From NCBI GenBank assembly GCA_963703665.1, contig CAVPFB010000002.1:1-64000 (forward strand): a stretch of DNA of 64,000 nucleotides. Reading direction: 5' to 3'. How positions within the stretch are numbered: the stretch's first letter is position 1; every line of letters starts with the position of its first letter. Both the position numbers and the translations under genes were made by a program. Source of the stretch: AP-15 sp963703665. Its GTDB lineage: Bacteria > Pseudomonadota > Alphaproteobacteria > ATCC43930 > CGMCC-115725. Below, one piece after another: positions 8,304 through 17,819 of this stretch. The notes beneath the pieces are model-generated. The model was not told where the DNA came from, ran no database searches, and was given only the letters and a program-made list of their open reading frames with translations.

Positions 8304-10648
8304 ATGACCTCGCGAGTTTTGCCGTGCTCCGCGCGCCTGCCGACACTCGGGCTGCTGTCGCTTGGCGCCGTTTGCCTCGGGCTGGCGTCGGTCGCCCACG
8401 CCCGGGTCACGCAGATCAACATCTCGAGCGTCCAGTCGCCGACATTTGGCGGCGCAAGCTTCGGATCGGTCGGAACCTATGAGGTGATCACCGGCACCTT
8501 CACCGACGAGGTCGACCCGAGCGATCCGCGCAATTCGGTCATCACCGACATCGCCCTCGGGCCGAAAAACGCCGACGGAACCGTCAGCTTCTCGGCCGAT
8601 TTCCAGATCATCCGCCCGACCGATCTGTCGAAAGGGGCGCATCGCGTCATGTACGACTGGCCCAACCGCGGCGGTCCCGGCGCGCTGAGCACGCTCAACG
8701 CCGGCATTACCGCCGCCGGCACGCCGATCACCGCCGGAGGCAACACCGCTGTCCCGCCATCGGCGGGCACGGCCGGCACCGGGTTCCTGATGAACATGGG
8801 ATGGTCGATCGTCGAAGTCGGCTGGGACCTCACCGCACCACAAGGCGGCAAGCTCTTCGGCGTCACCCTGCCGGTTGCGAAAAACAAGGATGGTTCGGCG
8901 ATCACCGGCCCGACCACCGAGGAACTCGTCGTCGACCTCGGCACCACGCCGGCGGACCTGCCGCTGACCTATCCGCCGGCGAGCCTCGACCAGTCCAAAG
9001 CCATGTTGACCGTGCGCGAGAATTACGGCGACACGCCGCAAGTGGTTCCGGCGGCGGAATGGACGTACAGCACGACATGTACCGCCCAAACCGACTACTT
9101 CTCTACGACATGCGTCAAGCTGACGGCGGGCAATTTCGGTGCGCCCGGAACATTCGGGCCGACGGCGCTCTACGAATTCACTTACATCGCGCAGAATCCG
9201 AACATCGCCGGGCTCGGCCTCGCCGCGCTACGCGATTTCGCGACCTTCCTGCGCGACGCCAAGACCGACGACGTTCGGCGTCGCCAACCCGCTCGCCGGC
9301 GATGTCAAAGACATCTACACCATCTGCAGCTCGCAGCCCTGCCGCACGACGCGCGATTTCGTGCTGTTCGGCTTCAACGACGCCGATGTTCCGGCCGGCG
9401 CCAGCCAGCACAAATGGGGCGATCGCAGCTGGTGGAACCAGTTCTGGCAACGCCCGCCTCATCACGAAAAAGCGATCGACGGCATGCTGAACTACATCGG
9501 CGGCGGCGACGGCATTTACTTGAACTACCGTTTCGCCCAGCCGACCCGCACGTCGCGCCAGCATATCGCGCGCTGGGACCCGGAGTTCCAGTTCCCGTTC
9601 GCCGATGTGGCGTTCAAGGACCGAGTGACCCACGAGACCGGCGGGCGGCTGCAGCGCTGTGAGGCGACCGGACACCTGTCCCAAAATCTTCGAAACGAAT
9701 TCCGAGAACGAGTTCTGGTCGAAGGGCGGTTCGATGCTGACGACCGACGGCCAGGGGCACGACCTCGATCTGACCAAAACCCCGGACGTTCGCTATTACG
9801 TGCTCGCGAGCTTTCAGCACGGCACCGGAAGCGGCACCTCCGAGGGCATTTGCCGGCAACTCCAAAACCCGCTCAATTCGGCCTGGGTGGAGAAGGCGCT
9901 GCTGGTCGATCTGGACGAATGGGCGAGCAACGGCACGGCGCCGCCGGCAAACCAGGTGCCGACCATCCGCGGCCGAACGCTGGTGCCGGCGTTGCCGCAA
10001 TCCGGCATGGGCTTTCCGAACATCCCGAACTACAGTTGGGGGACGAACTCGAACATTACCGGCGTCTTCACCTACGCAGCCACCGGACCGGCCGCGAACC
10101 CGTCGCCCGCGAACCCGGCGCTGCCGCCGACCGCCTACGTGTTTTACGACGGGATTCATCACACCGGCGATCTGTGGGATTTCGGGCCGCGAATTCTATA
10201 AAGGCATCGTCTCGATCTCGCCGCCCGTCCTGCTCGGCACGCCCTATCAGATCTTCGTGTCGAAGACGGACAGCGACGGCAACGACATCGCCGGCGTTCG
10301 CGTCCCGAGCGTCTCGGTGCCGATCGCGACCTATACCGGATGGGCCCAGCGCGCCGGGAGCAACTCGGATCCCGACCCCGGCGGCGCCGACCAGCATGAT
10401 TGACGGCTGCGACGGCAGCGGCCAGTACATTCCGTTTCCTGACACGAAGGCGCATCGCCTGCTGACCGGCGACCCGCGGCCCTCGCTGCAGGAGCGCTAC
10501 GGGAATGCGAGCGGAACCAACGCAAACTACGTCGAACGCAGTGACGGCCGCCGCCAATGCGCTGGTGTCGCAGCGCTTCCTGCTGCCGCAGGATGTCGCG
10601 ACCTACGTCACGCCGGCCACATTGATGGTCATCCCCGCCAGTCCCTGA
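8304..10648 (+). CDS. secreted alpha/beta hydrolase (Abhydrolase_10 type), several frameshifts
   Basis: Paralogue of the gene at 5716-7875. Start ATG at 8304 after a ggaggaa site; signal peptide LLSLGAVCLGLASVAHA. The first 320 residues are intact in one frame (RVTQINISSVQSPTFGGASF, TFTDEVDPSDPRNSVITDIA, GWSIVEVGWDLTAPQGG, LYEFTYIAQNPNIAGLGLA). Near 9275 the frame changes to FGVANPLAGDVKDIYTICSS and GFNDADVPAGASQHKWGDRS, near 9650 to CPKIFETNSENEFWSKGGS, near 10195 to YKGIVSISPPVLLGTPYQIF, near 10400 to DGCDGSGQYIPFP and near 10530 to VTAAANALVSQRFLLPQDV, ending at the TGA at 10646-10648. At least five indels are needed. The serine of the expected G-S-x-S-G elbow is not evident: the matching place reads FVLFGFNDAD, so this copy may be inactive or of a different subtype. 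Confidence 0.75.
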
Positions 10649-10879
10649 ACTTTTGTTTGACGGGCGCCGTCGCGCGGCGCCCGTCGCTCCCGAGACCCGA
10701 ACACCCCGCCCTGCCAATGCGGCGTGCGCCGGCGGACATTCTCGACACCCCGCCGCGGCCTACCCATATCACCGAGCAGGCGAAACCGAGCGGCGACCCA
10801 ACCGTCGACGCCGCCGGCCCGCGGGTTCAGGGCCCCAGCGGAGCGAGGACCGGCGGATGGACGCAAGGCGAAATCATCG

Positions 10880-11794
10880 ATGAGCGAAGTTCTGACCGCA
10901 GCCGAACGCGAGCGCCCCCGATCGCCCGCGGCCGGGTCTCCTTCGATCGCGTCTTCCCCGGCCCCTCCCGCTGCGGACGTTGCGGCGCCAGGCATCGTCG
11001 CGGCCGAAGACGGCGCCGAACCGATCGCGGTCCGCGCGTATCTGCTGGGGGAGCGGCTCGATACCCGGTCGGCGGAGGGCGACGGCGCTCTCGGCGCCGC
11101 ACCGGTGGCGCTCTCGGTCCCGGGCGGCGGGGTCGCCGTCTTGTTTCGCTACGGCGTCGCGGTGCTGTTCGGGGTCAAGCGCGAGGCGGCGGAGCGCTTT
11201 CTGGCGTCGCTCGTCCCATGCGTCACCGAGCCCTTGCCGGTTCCGGACCGGGAGGAGGCCCAGCTGCTGATCCGCCCCGGCGCCGACCAGCCGATCGATG
11301 CCGCCGGCAACATCGTTCTGCGCGAACCCGCCATCGACCGAGTGCAGCTGGTGGCGGACGCGTTGGCCAAGAACTTGGTCCTCGCCTATTACGAGACCCG
11401 GATCGCCGCGATCTTCGACCGCATCGAACCGCTCGCCGCAACTTTGCGCAGGACCGGGCGCGCCGGCGCGCGCAGCCGGGAATTGCTGCAGCTTATCGGC
11501 GATGTGCTGGCGATGCAGCACAAGATGGTCGGCCGTGTCGAAACCGGCGAAAAGCCCGAACTCTTGTGGGAGCGGCCCGAGCTCGAACGCTTGTACATGC
11601 GCCTTGCCGACGAATACGAGCTGCGCGAACGCGACCGGGCGCTCGACCGCAAGCTCGACATCATTTCGCGGACCGTCGAGACCCTGCTCGGGCTGGTGCA
11701 GACCCGCAGCAGCGCCCGGGTCGAATGGTACATCGTGCTGTTGATCGTCGCCGAGCTGGTGCTGGCCGCCTATCCGCTGCTGCTCCATCGGTGA
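10880..11794 (+). CDS. RMD1/YagE-family (DUF155) membrane-anchored protein
   Basis: About 304 residues from the ATG at 10880. After a Pro/Ala-rich leader, the DUF155 fold is visible: AVRAYLLGERLDTRSAEG, GGVAVLFRYGVAVLFGVKRE, then the helical part QLVADALAKNLVLAYYETRI, LLQLIGDVLAMQHKMVGRVE, LWERPELERLYMRLADEYEL and the conserved RALDRKLDIISRTVETLLGL, ending with a single membrane segment IVLLIVAELVLAAYPLLL. Yeast Rmd1 and bacterial YagE homologues are membrane-associated; their biochemical role is unsettled. Longer starts upstream exist but lack similarity. It stands alone between the hydrolase and a convergent amidohydrolase. Confidence 0.85.
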   Translation: MSEVLTAAERERPRSPAAGSPSIASSPAPPAADVAAPGIVAAEDGAEPIAVRAYLLGERLDTRSAEGDGALGAAPVALSVPGGGVAVLFRYGVAVLFGVKREAAERFLASLVPCVTEPLPVPDREEAQLLIRPGADQPIDAAGNIVLREPAIDRVQLVADALAKNLVLAYYETRIAAIFDRIEPLAATLRRTGRAGARSRELLQLIGDVLAMQHKMVGRVETGEKPELLWERPELERLYMRLADEYELRERDRALDRKLDIISRTVETLLGLVQTRSSARVEWYIVLLIVAELVLAAYPLLLHR

Positions 11795-11862
11795 GGGGGC
11801 AGCGCCGCGGCGGCGGCGCTGCGTCGATGGCGGGTATGTGGGACGGGAATGTGGTTCGAGGC

Positions 11863-13335
11863 TTATTCCGCCGCCGCGCGGGTCGGGGTCTGCGCTGCCG
11901 CGAGCACGGAAGCGGCCTCCTTGGCGACGCGGGTGCCTTCGAAGAATTTGGGGTTCTGCGTGCCCCACAGCCGCACCGCATTGGCGAAGGTGAAGTCGCG
12001 GAAATCGCCCGCGGTGATGTGGCCGTCCTCGACCAGCTCATAGGCCTCGGGCAACGGGTCGCGCATGTCGATCACGTCGAAATGACCGATATCCGAGCTG
12101 AAGATGGCGTTGAGCTTCGACCCGAACGGGTTGCCGCGGCCGAACGCGGTGGCGTTCATCCGGTCGTCGGCCTCGCAGCCGAAATAGTAGGGCTTGGCGT
12201 AGAGATCGACCCAGTCTTCCTTGCGGGTGATCTTGCAGGCCGAGAAATCGTCGACATTGTCGAGCCCACCGGTCAGATAGGCAACCTCGGGATCGGGCAG
12301 CCCGCCGCGCTCGCGCAACGCCGCGGCGATGTCGCCGTAGCCGTACTTCTCGACCAGGCTCAGCAATTTGGCGCGGTCGAGCTTGTCCGGGTGCATGCGC
12401 TCCAAGGCCTTGGCGCTGCGCCGCTCCCAATGCTCGATCAAATCGCCGAACAATTGAGAGGCCCAGCCGACCCCGCCTTCGAGAAAGGCAAAGCGCAGCT
12501 GCGGGAAGCGCCGGGTGACGCCGCCGAGGAAAATCGCCTTGGCGGTCGCGTGCCCGGCCGCGGCGAAATGGCCGATGTGGCTGTAGCAGAAATTGGTCGG
12601 CGACAGGCGCAGACCCTGGTTCAGGCTGGCGCTGTGGAAGGTCGGGGCGACGCCCAGCTCCACGCATTTCGCCCAGACCGGGTCGTAGTCGTACTCGCTG
12701 TCGAGGCCGAGCACGTCGTACCACACCGCAAAGCGCGCGGTGTCGGGGTCGTTGGCGGCGGCCGCCGGCACCTTTCGCGCCATGTTGCTGCCAAACATGC
12801 CGACCTTCGAGCCCAGTTGCCTGGTCACGAATTCGAGTTCCGAGATGGCTTCGTCCGGGGTGTGCATCGGGATGATCGCCGCCGGTGTCAGCCGGTCGCC
12901 AAGACCGCTGAAATAATCCGCCGAAACGATGTTGTAGGCGCGGATCACGGCGCGGCGGGTGGCGTCGTCCTGGATGCGCGGAAAGCGCAGCCCGGCGGTC
13001 GGATAGACGACGACGAAATCGAGGCCCAGCTCGTCGAGCCGGTCGTACAGCAGTTTCGGCATCATCGCGGTGGCGCGGTCGAGCGTGTTCTCCGCCTGGC
13101 GGCTCCAAAAGGCCGGCTGGCCGATGCGCTTGTGGCGACGCTCGGCGGCCGTCATCGCGAGCGCGTCGCGAGTCGCCCCCATCGCCTTCAGAAAGCCGTC
13201 CGCGGCCAGATCGCCGCCGACCTTGCGCATCTTGTCGCTGAACACCGGATCGTATTCGACCCAATGCCCGTCGCCGTCGACGATCGGGTGGTCGATTTTC
13301 GACCGGACTTGTTCGGGACTGAGATGGGCGCTCAT
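11863..13335 (-). CDS. amidohydrolase family protein (Amidohydro_2 / ACMSD-like)
   Basis: 490 residues from ATG at 13335 (gcggag upstream). TIM-barrel metal-dependent hydrolase/decarboxylase of the amidohydrolase-2 group: an early DGDGHWVEYDP gives the D-x-H metal pair, APTFHSASLNQG the barrel His, LEGGVGWASQLFGDLIEHWE the usual strand-7 element, and FSSDIGHFDVIDM the terminal metal-binding Asp. Internal segments such as FVVVYPTAGLRFPRIQDDA and EFVTRQLGSKVGMFGSNMAR are typical. Members decarboxylate or hydrolyse aromatic acids and lactones; no substrate can be assigned. It is a different subtype from the amidohydrolase at 32590-33774. It ends convergently with the RMD1-like gene. Confidence 0.88.
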   Translation of the reverse strand: MSAHLSPEQVRSKIDHPIVDGDGHWVEYDPVFSDKMRKVGGDLAADGFLKAMGATRDALAMTAAERRHKRIGQPAFWSRQAENTLDRATAMMPKLLYDRLDELGLDFVVVYPTAGLRFPRIQDDATRRAVIRAYNIVSADYFSGLGDRLTPAAIIPMHTPDEAISELEFVTRQLGSKVGMFGSNMARKVPAAAANDPDTARFAVWYDVLGLDSEYDYDPVWAKCVELGVAPTFHSASLNQGLRLSPTNFCYSHIGHFAAAGHATAKAIFLGGVTRRFPQLRFAFLEGGVGWASQLFGDLIEHWERRSAKALERMHPDKLDRAKLLSLVEKYGYGDIAAALRERGGLPDPEVAYLTGGLDNVDDFSACKITRKEDWVDLYAKPYYFGCEADDRMNATAFGRGNPFGSKLNAIFSSDIGHFDVIDMRDPLPEAYELVEDGHITAGDFRDFTFANAVRLWGTQNPKFFEGTRVAKEAASVLAAAQTPTRAAAE

Positions 13336-13555
13336 GGTCGGCTCCGCAAAATTGGCGATTGGAACGCGCTGCATCCTGAGCCGACTGACAATGAGCGCAA
13401 CCATGATTTCGCCGGGAGGCCTGCGTTGAGTGCATGGACACCTCCCAGAAACCGACCCGCCGCCGCTGCGGCCGTCAGAAGCAGGCTTTGGACCTCGCTT
13501 TCGCGCCGGGATGACGGCATCTCACGCGCATATTTGCGTCATTTCGGGTCGGTCT

Positions 13556-14143
13556 CTAAGAACGCGGAAGATCGGGGAAATTCGTCACCACCACCTCTTC
13601 GGCGACGGTGTCGAGGACGGCGCAGCTCAATTGCCGGCCGTTGCCGCTGTCGCGCGCTTCGCCGGCCGAGCCGGGGTTGATCACCAGCACCCGGCCGACC
13701 CGGCGCACCAGCTGGTGGTGGGTGTGGCCGTAGAGCACGAAATCGGCCTCGGCCTCGGCGAACCGCGCCAGCTCCGAGCTGTGCGGGTAGACATAGGCGC
13801 CGCGCGGCTCCCATGGCGTCGAATGAACGGCGAGGAGCTTTTTCCCGGCCACCTGGAGCTCGATCCGGTGCGGCCACGAGGCGAGCCAGCCGAGAAGGGG
13901 GGTCTCGATCCACTCGGCAGCACGGGCGCGGACGCCGTGCGGACCGAGAAAGCCTTCTTCATGGTTGCCCAGGATCACGTGTGCGCCGCGGCGGCGGAGA
14001 ATGCGCACGACCTCGTTCGAAAAGCGGTATTCATAAATACTGTCGCCGAGGCAGATCAGCTCGTCGACATCGCCGATCATGTCGAGCGCCCGTATCAGCC
14101 CCTGATGGTTGCAGTGGAGGTCCGAGACAATGCCGATTTTCAC
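13556..14143 (-). CDS. metallophosphoesterase (YfcE/MJ0936-like)
   Basis: 195 residues beginning MKIGIVSDLHCN. All blocks of the calcineurin-like phosphodiesterase fold are present: D-x-H in SDLHCN, GD in LICLGDS, GNHE in VILGNHEEG, a histidine in LAVHSTPWEP, and the GHTH of VLYGHTHHQL, followed by INPGSAGEARD. This subgroup is small, soluble and usually has phosphodiesterase activity on model substrates; the natural substrate is unknown. The gene follows a MaoC-type gene on the same strand with a 15-base gap, so they may be co-transcribed. Confidence 0.9.
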   Translation of the reverse strand: MKIGIVSDLHCNHQGLIRALDMIGDVDELICLGDSIYEYRFSNEVVRILRRRGAHVILGNHEEGFLGPHGVRARAAEWIETPLLGWLASWPHRIELQVAGKKLLAVHSTPWEPRGAYVYPHSSELARFAEAEADFVLYGHTHHQLVRRVGRVLVINPGSAGEARDSGNGRQLSCAVLDTVAEEVVVTNFPDLPRS

Positions 14144-14158
14144 GCGGCCGCCCCCACC

Positions 14159-14662
14159 CTAACCCGCTTGCGGAGGAGGGGAGGGGAGGGGGCTGCGGCA
14201 CCGCAAGAGGTTCATCGGCTTCAGGCTCATCACCACCTCGCCGTTCTGGTTCAGCACCTCGACCCGGGTCCGCACCATGCCGCGATCGGGCCGCGAACGC
14301 GAGCGCACGGCTTCGAGCACGGTCACGCGGATGCCGAGCGCGTCGCCGGGCCGAACCGGCCGAGTCCAGCGCAATTCGTCGATGCCGGGCGAGGCGAGGC
14401 TCGCGACACGGGACAGGAAATGCTCGACAAAGAGCTGCATCATGATTGCGGCGGTATGCCAGCCGCTGGCGATCAGCCCGCCGAAATCGCCCTGCGCCGC
14501 CGCGGCCGGGTCGACATGCATCGCCTGCGGGTCGTAGCGCCGGGCGAAATCGACGATCTCGGCCTCGGTGACGGCAACGCTGCCGTACTCGTAGACCGCG
14601 CCCTCGGTATAATCCTCGAAGTACCGGTCTTCGATCGGCACGGCGAAATCGGAGGCGGTCAT
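14159..14662 (-). CDS. MaoC-family dehydratase
   Basis: About 167 residues (start ATG at 14662; 14668 also possible). Single hot-dog domain of the MaoC/R-hydratase type: RYFEDYTEGAVYEYGSVAVT at the N-terminus, then the active-site helix region FARRYDPQAMHVDPAAAA with the conserved Asp and His of the hydratase-2 motif, GGLIASGWHTAAIMMQLFVE and LRWTRPVRPGDALGIRVTVL. It would hydrate an enoyl-CoA. The C-terminal SPLPSPPPQAG is read from a REP-like repeat, so the original stop may have been displaced by a repeat insertion. Confidence 0.88.
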   Translation of the reverse strand: MTASDFAVPIEDRYFEDYTEGAVYEYGSVAVTEAEIVDFARRYDPQAMHVDPAAAAQGDFGGLIASGWHTAAIMMQLFVEHFLSRVASLASPGIDELRWTRPVRPGDALGIRVTVLEAVRSRSRPDRGMVRTRVEVLNQNGEVVMSLKPMNLLRCRSPLPSPPPQAG

Positions 14663-14683
14663 CAGCAACCCGTCGCTATCAGC

Positions 14684-14776
14684 TCACGGCCGGGCTTGAC
14701 CCGACCGGCCGCGATTGGATTACATCATCGCCGTGGAAAAGTCGTGGAAACGCGGGTCGAACCCGCGTATGACGGA
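14684..14776. repeat. REP-like repeat between maoC and GMC oxidoreductase
   Basis: Contains the short hairpins ggccgggcttgacccgaccggcc and aacgcgggtcgaacccgcgt, ending in atgacgg. The intergenic region between divergent genes is made almost entirely of this element. Confidence 0.5.
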
Positions 14777-14797
14777 TGAGCGTCCGAGAGGGAGGAG

Positions 14798-16517
14798 ATG
14801 AACTACGATTACATCATCGTCGGCGGCGGCTCGGCCGGGTCGGTCATGGCCAACCGGCTGTCGGCGAAAAGCGCCAACCAGGTGCTGCTGTGCGAAGCCG
14901 GGCAGGATACGCCGCATGGCAAGGTGCCGCCCGAGATCCTCGACTCCTATCCCGGCACCGCCTATTTCGACCCGCGCTTTCACTGGACCGAGCTCAAGGT
15001 CCACACCGAGGTTATTTCGCACAACCGGCCCGAGGAAAACCGCCCGCCATTGCGCAAATACGAGCAGGCGCGGGTCTTGGGCGGCGGTTCGTCGATCAAC
15101 GGCCAGCTCGCCAATCGCGGCGCACCGTCCGATTACGACGAATGGGAGGCCCGCGGAGCCGCGGGCTGGAGCTGGAACGCGGTGTTGCCGTATTTCAAAA
15201 AGGTCGAGCGCGACATGGATTTCGACGGCCCGTGGCACGGCAAGGATGGCCGCATCCCGGTCCGCCGCATCTTTCCCGATCTGTGGAACGGCCACGCCAA
15301 GGCGGTCGCCACGGCCTTCGAGGAGGCGGGCTTTCCCTATATCCAGGACCAGAACGGCGAGTTCAGGGACGGGTATTTCCCGATCACGATCTCGAACCTC
15401 TATGACCGCCGGGTGTCGGCGGCGATCGGCTATCTCGATCCGGGCACGCGGCTGCGCGACAACCTGACGATCTCGGCCGAGACGCAAGTCGAGGGGCTGC
15501 TGTTCGAGGGGACGCGCTGCGTCGGCGTCAAAGCTCGGGTGGGGGGCAAGGAGACCGAGTTCCGCGTCGGCGAGGCGTGGGGCGAGGTCGTCGTCTCGTC
15601 GGGTGCGATCCATTCGCCGGCGCATCTGTTGCGGGCCGGCATCGGCCCGGCCGGCGATCTGCGCGACCTCGGCATTGAGCTCGTCGCCAATGTGCCGGGG
15701 GTCGGCCAGCGGCTGATGGACCACCCGTCGGTTTCGGTGTCGTCGTTCATCAAGCCGGACGCTCGGCTCAACGACCTGACCCGGCGCCATATCCTGCTGG
15801 CGTTGCGCTACTCGTCGGGGATCGGCGGCGCGCCGGCGGGCGACATGTTCGTCGCCGGCGTCAGCAAGTCCGCCTGGCACGCGGTCGGCGAGCAGATCGG
15901 CTCGTTGCTGGCCGCGGTCTACAAGACCTTTTCCGAGACCGGGCAGGTCAAGCTCGCCTCGCGCGACTGGCGGGCCGAGCCGATCGTCGAGTTCAACCTC
16001 CTCTCCGACCGGCGCGACCTCGAGCGGCTGATGGATGCGTTCCGGCGGCTGGGGGCGATGCAGATCAGCGCGGCATTGCAAGAGGCCACCAGCAACCCGT
16101 TCCCGGCGAGCTACACCGAGCGGGTGCGCAAGATCGGCGTCGTCAACACTAAGAACAAGCGGATCACCGACGTCATCGCCAAGCTGCTCGACGGCCCGGC
16201 CTGGCTGCGGCGCTACGTGATCGAGCGGGTCATCGTCGAGGGCTATCGCTTCGACGAGCTGATGCGCGACGACGAGGCGCTCGAGGACTTCATCCGCAAG
16301 GCGGCGATCGGCGTCTGGCACGCCACCTGCACCTGCCGCATGGGCGCCGAGGACGATCCGATGGCGGTCACCGACAAAGAGGGCCGGGTGCGCGGGGTCG
16401 GGGGGCTGCGCGTCGTCGACGCCTCGCTGTTTCCCGGTGGTGCCGTGCGCCAACACCAATTTCCCGACCCTGATGACCGCCGAAAAGATCGCCGACGCGA
16501 TGGTGGCGGCCGGGTGA
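14798..16517 (+). CDS. GMC-family FAD-dependent oxidoreductase, frameshift near the C-terminus
   Basis: Glucose-methanol-choline oxidoreductase, about 572 residues. The FAD-binding Rossmann motif is IIVGGGSAGSVMANRLS at the N-terminus, GMC signature 1 is ARVLGGGSSINGQLANRG, and signature 2 is SSGAIHSPAHLLRAGIGP. The catalytic His is in GVWHATCTCRMG. The final conserved block should read VVDASLFPVVPCANTNFPTL; here an extra T near 16432 (ttt for tt) shifts the frame, and the correct end MTAEKIADAMVAAG stops at the TGA at 16515-16517. Likely a cytosolic alcohol or choline-type dehydrogenase. Substrate unknown. Confidence 0.88.
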
Positions 16518-16549
16518 TCGGCCGATCCCTGGGGTGACAGCATCTGGGC

Positions 16550-16809
16550 ATGCCGACAATCAGCGTCTTTTATGGCATCACCATTCGATCTATCACCGTG
16601 ACCACGAGCCGACGCATTTCCAGGTGTTCTATCAGGGCAACGAGGCGAAGATAGACATTGAAAACTTGAGGCTGATAGTCGGGTATCTGCCCCGCCGCGC
16701 CCTCGGACTTGCGCTCGACTGGGCGGCGCCGCACCGGGATGAGCTTCGGGCCAATTGGACGCTTGCACGGCAGCGCCGGCCGATCAGCAACATCGAACCG
16801 CTGGAGTAA
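16550..16809 (+). CDS. DUF4160 protein (frameshift near start)
   Basis: The family start MPTISVFYGITIR is encoded from the ATG at 16550; one base is missing near 16590, after which the frame continues YHRDHEPTHFQVFYQGNEAK, DIENLRLIVGYLPRRALGL and ends ISNIEPLE. This is a complete DUF4160 domain of about 86 residues. The family is commonly found beside DUF2442, as here (5 bases downstream), and the pair is thought to be toxin-antitoxin-like, but its mechanism is not established. The His-rich DH-x-P-x-HFH-like segment is characteristic. Confidence 0.85.
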
Positions 16810-16814
16810 ATGAG

Positions 16815-17072
16815 ATGATGCCCCGCATCGTAAAAGTCACCGCGGTTGCGCAATACCGGCTCCATGTCGAATTCGACGACGGAGTGGCGGCCACCATCGA
16901 TCTGTCCGCAGAGCTCGACGGCGAGGTGTTCCAACCCTTGCGCGATGAAGCCGTGTTCCGTCAGGCGATGGTCGATGAGTTCGGTGCCGTTTGCTGGCCG
17001 AACGGCCCGGACTTGGCGCCCGACGCGATGCACACCCAACTCGCGCGCGAGACCGCCCTGCCGCGGCAGTGA
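16815..17072 (+). CDS. DUF2442 protein
   Basis: 85 residues from the ATG at 16815, directly after DUF4160 in the same operon. Typical pattern: VKVTAVAQYRLHVEFDDGVA, then TIDLSAELDGEVFQPLRDEA, FRQAMVDEFGAVCWPNGPDL and the aspartate-rich end APDAMHTQL. DUF2442 proteins are small, all-beta, and often paired with DUF4160 or RelE-type partners. The pair has the size, spacing and order of a type II toxin-antitoxin module; which member would be the toxin cannot be told from the sequence. Confidence 0.88.
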   Translation: MMPRIVKVTAVAQYRLHVEFDDGVAATIDLSAELDGEVFQPLRDEAVFRQAMVDEFGAVCWPNGPDLAPDAMHTQLARETALPRQ

Positions 17073-17162
17073 TCACCGCTCAACAGCAACGGGGCCGTCT
17101 TTCACAGTCTACGCCTCGTCTGCCGCACGAGGGCTGACCCCAGATCCGCGGCCGCCAATCCT

Positions 17163-17650
17163 TCATGCCGAAATTCCTGGAAACGGATCCGCCGTGTCCC
17201 AACGTAAATCCGCGGGCTGCCCCCGTTTCCCGGCGACAAAGAGGTTCCATGACTTGATGACGAGTGCTGCGCGCACAACGTCGTGGACTCGTCCTGCTGC
17301 CATTGAATGCAAACCTGCGATCTTTTTTTGCATCAGCTCAATCGGCTTGAACTTGCCCGCCCATTTCCCACTCTGCCACGCTTCGGCAAATATCGCCGCC
17401 TTGGGAGTGTTTGCGTTATGAAAAAGGTAGAGCAAGCGCGATGACGAGGGATATAGGTTGGGCGGTCACAGAATAGATAGACCTCCCTTGCTGTACAAAG
17501 GACGGTAGCGTTGCGTAGCGCTCGCGCAGCAGCCGGAGGATCTCCGCCGGCGTGTAACTATCTCGGCTTTTTGCCCGTCCGGTTTCGATCAAGTGCGTCC
17601 AGCGGACAGCGCCCGAAAGCGCAGTAGCGTATTGGTATCCGGCTATCGAG
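17163..17650 (-). pseudogene. unknown gene broken by frameshifts and cut by the IS element
   Basis: Minus-strand coding signal spread over frames. The C-terminal 90 residues are intact (LLYLFHNANTPKAAIFAEAW, KFKPIELMQKKIAGLHSMAA, GRVHDVVRAALVIKSWNLFV). Immediately upstream another frame gives REVYLFCDRPTYIPRHRA and a third gives TGRAKSRDSYTPAEILRLLR after GYQYATALSGAVRWTHLIE. These pieces join smoothly if two single-base errors are allowed, suggesting one protein of at least 150 residues whose N-terminal coding part ends at the left end of the IS element. I do not recognise the family. AT content is higher than in the neighbours. Confidence 0.4.
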
Positions 17651-17654
17651 TTGC

Positions 17655-17675
17655 CCGTGAAGAATGGGTAAGGGG
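17655..17675 (+). repeat. left terminal inverted repeat of the IS
   Basis: Core ccgtgaagaatgggtaag; pairs with 19176-19196 on the opposite strand (ccgtgaagaacggttag). Confidence 0.6.
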
Positions 17676-17819
17676 TTGATCGGCTGGATCGATCGCGCGC
17701 GGGGCAGTAATCGAATTTGCAGGAAACGGTGGATTTAGGGCGCGGTTTGTGGCGATTTCGGTTCGCGTATTGAGCGAATCATGGGATGGGGTGGCGGGTC
17801 ATCAGCGTGGGGGGCGCGG

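Noticed and set aside
9139..13680. Very long plus-strand open frame (1513 codons)
   Set aside because: It follows part of the frameshifted hydrolase and then runs antisense to the amidohydrolase and out of frame with the RMD1-like gene. High GC creates such shadows.
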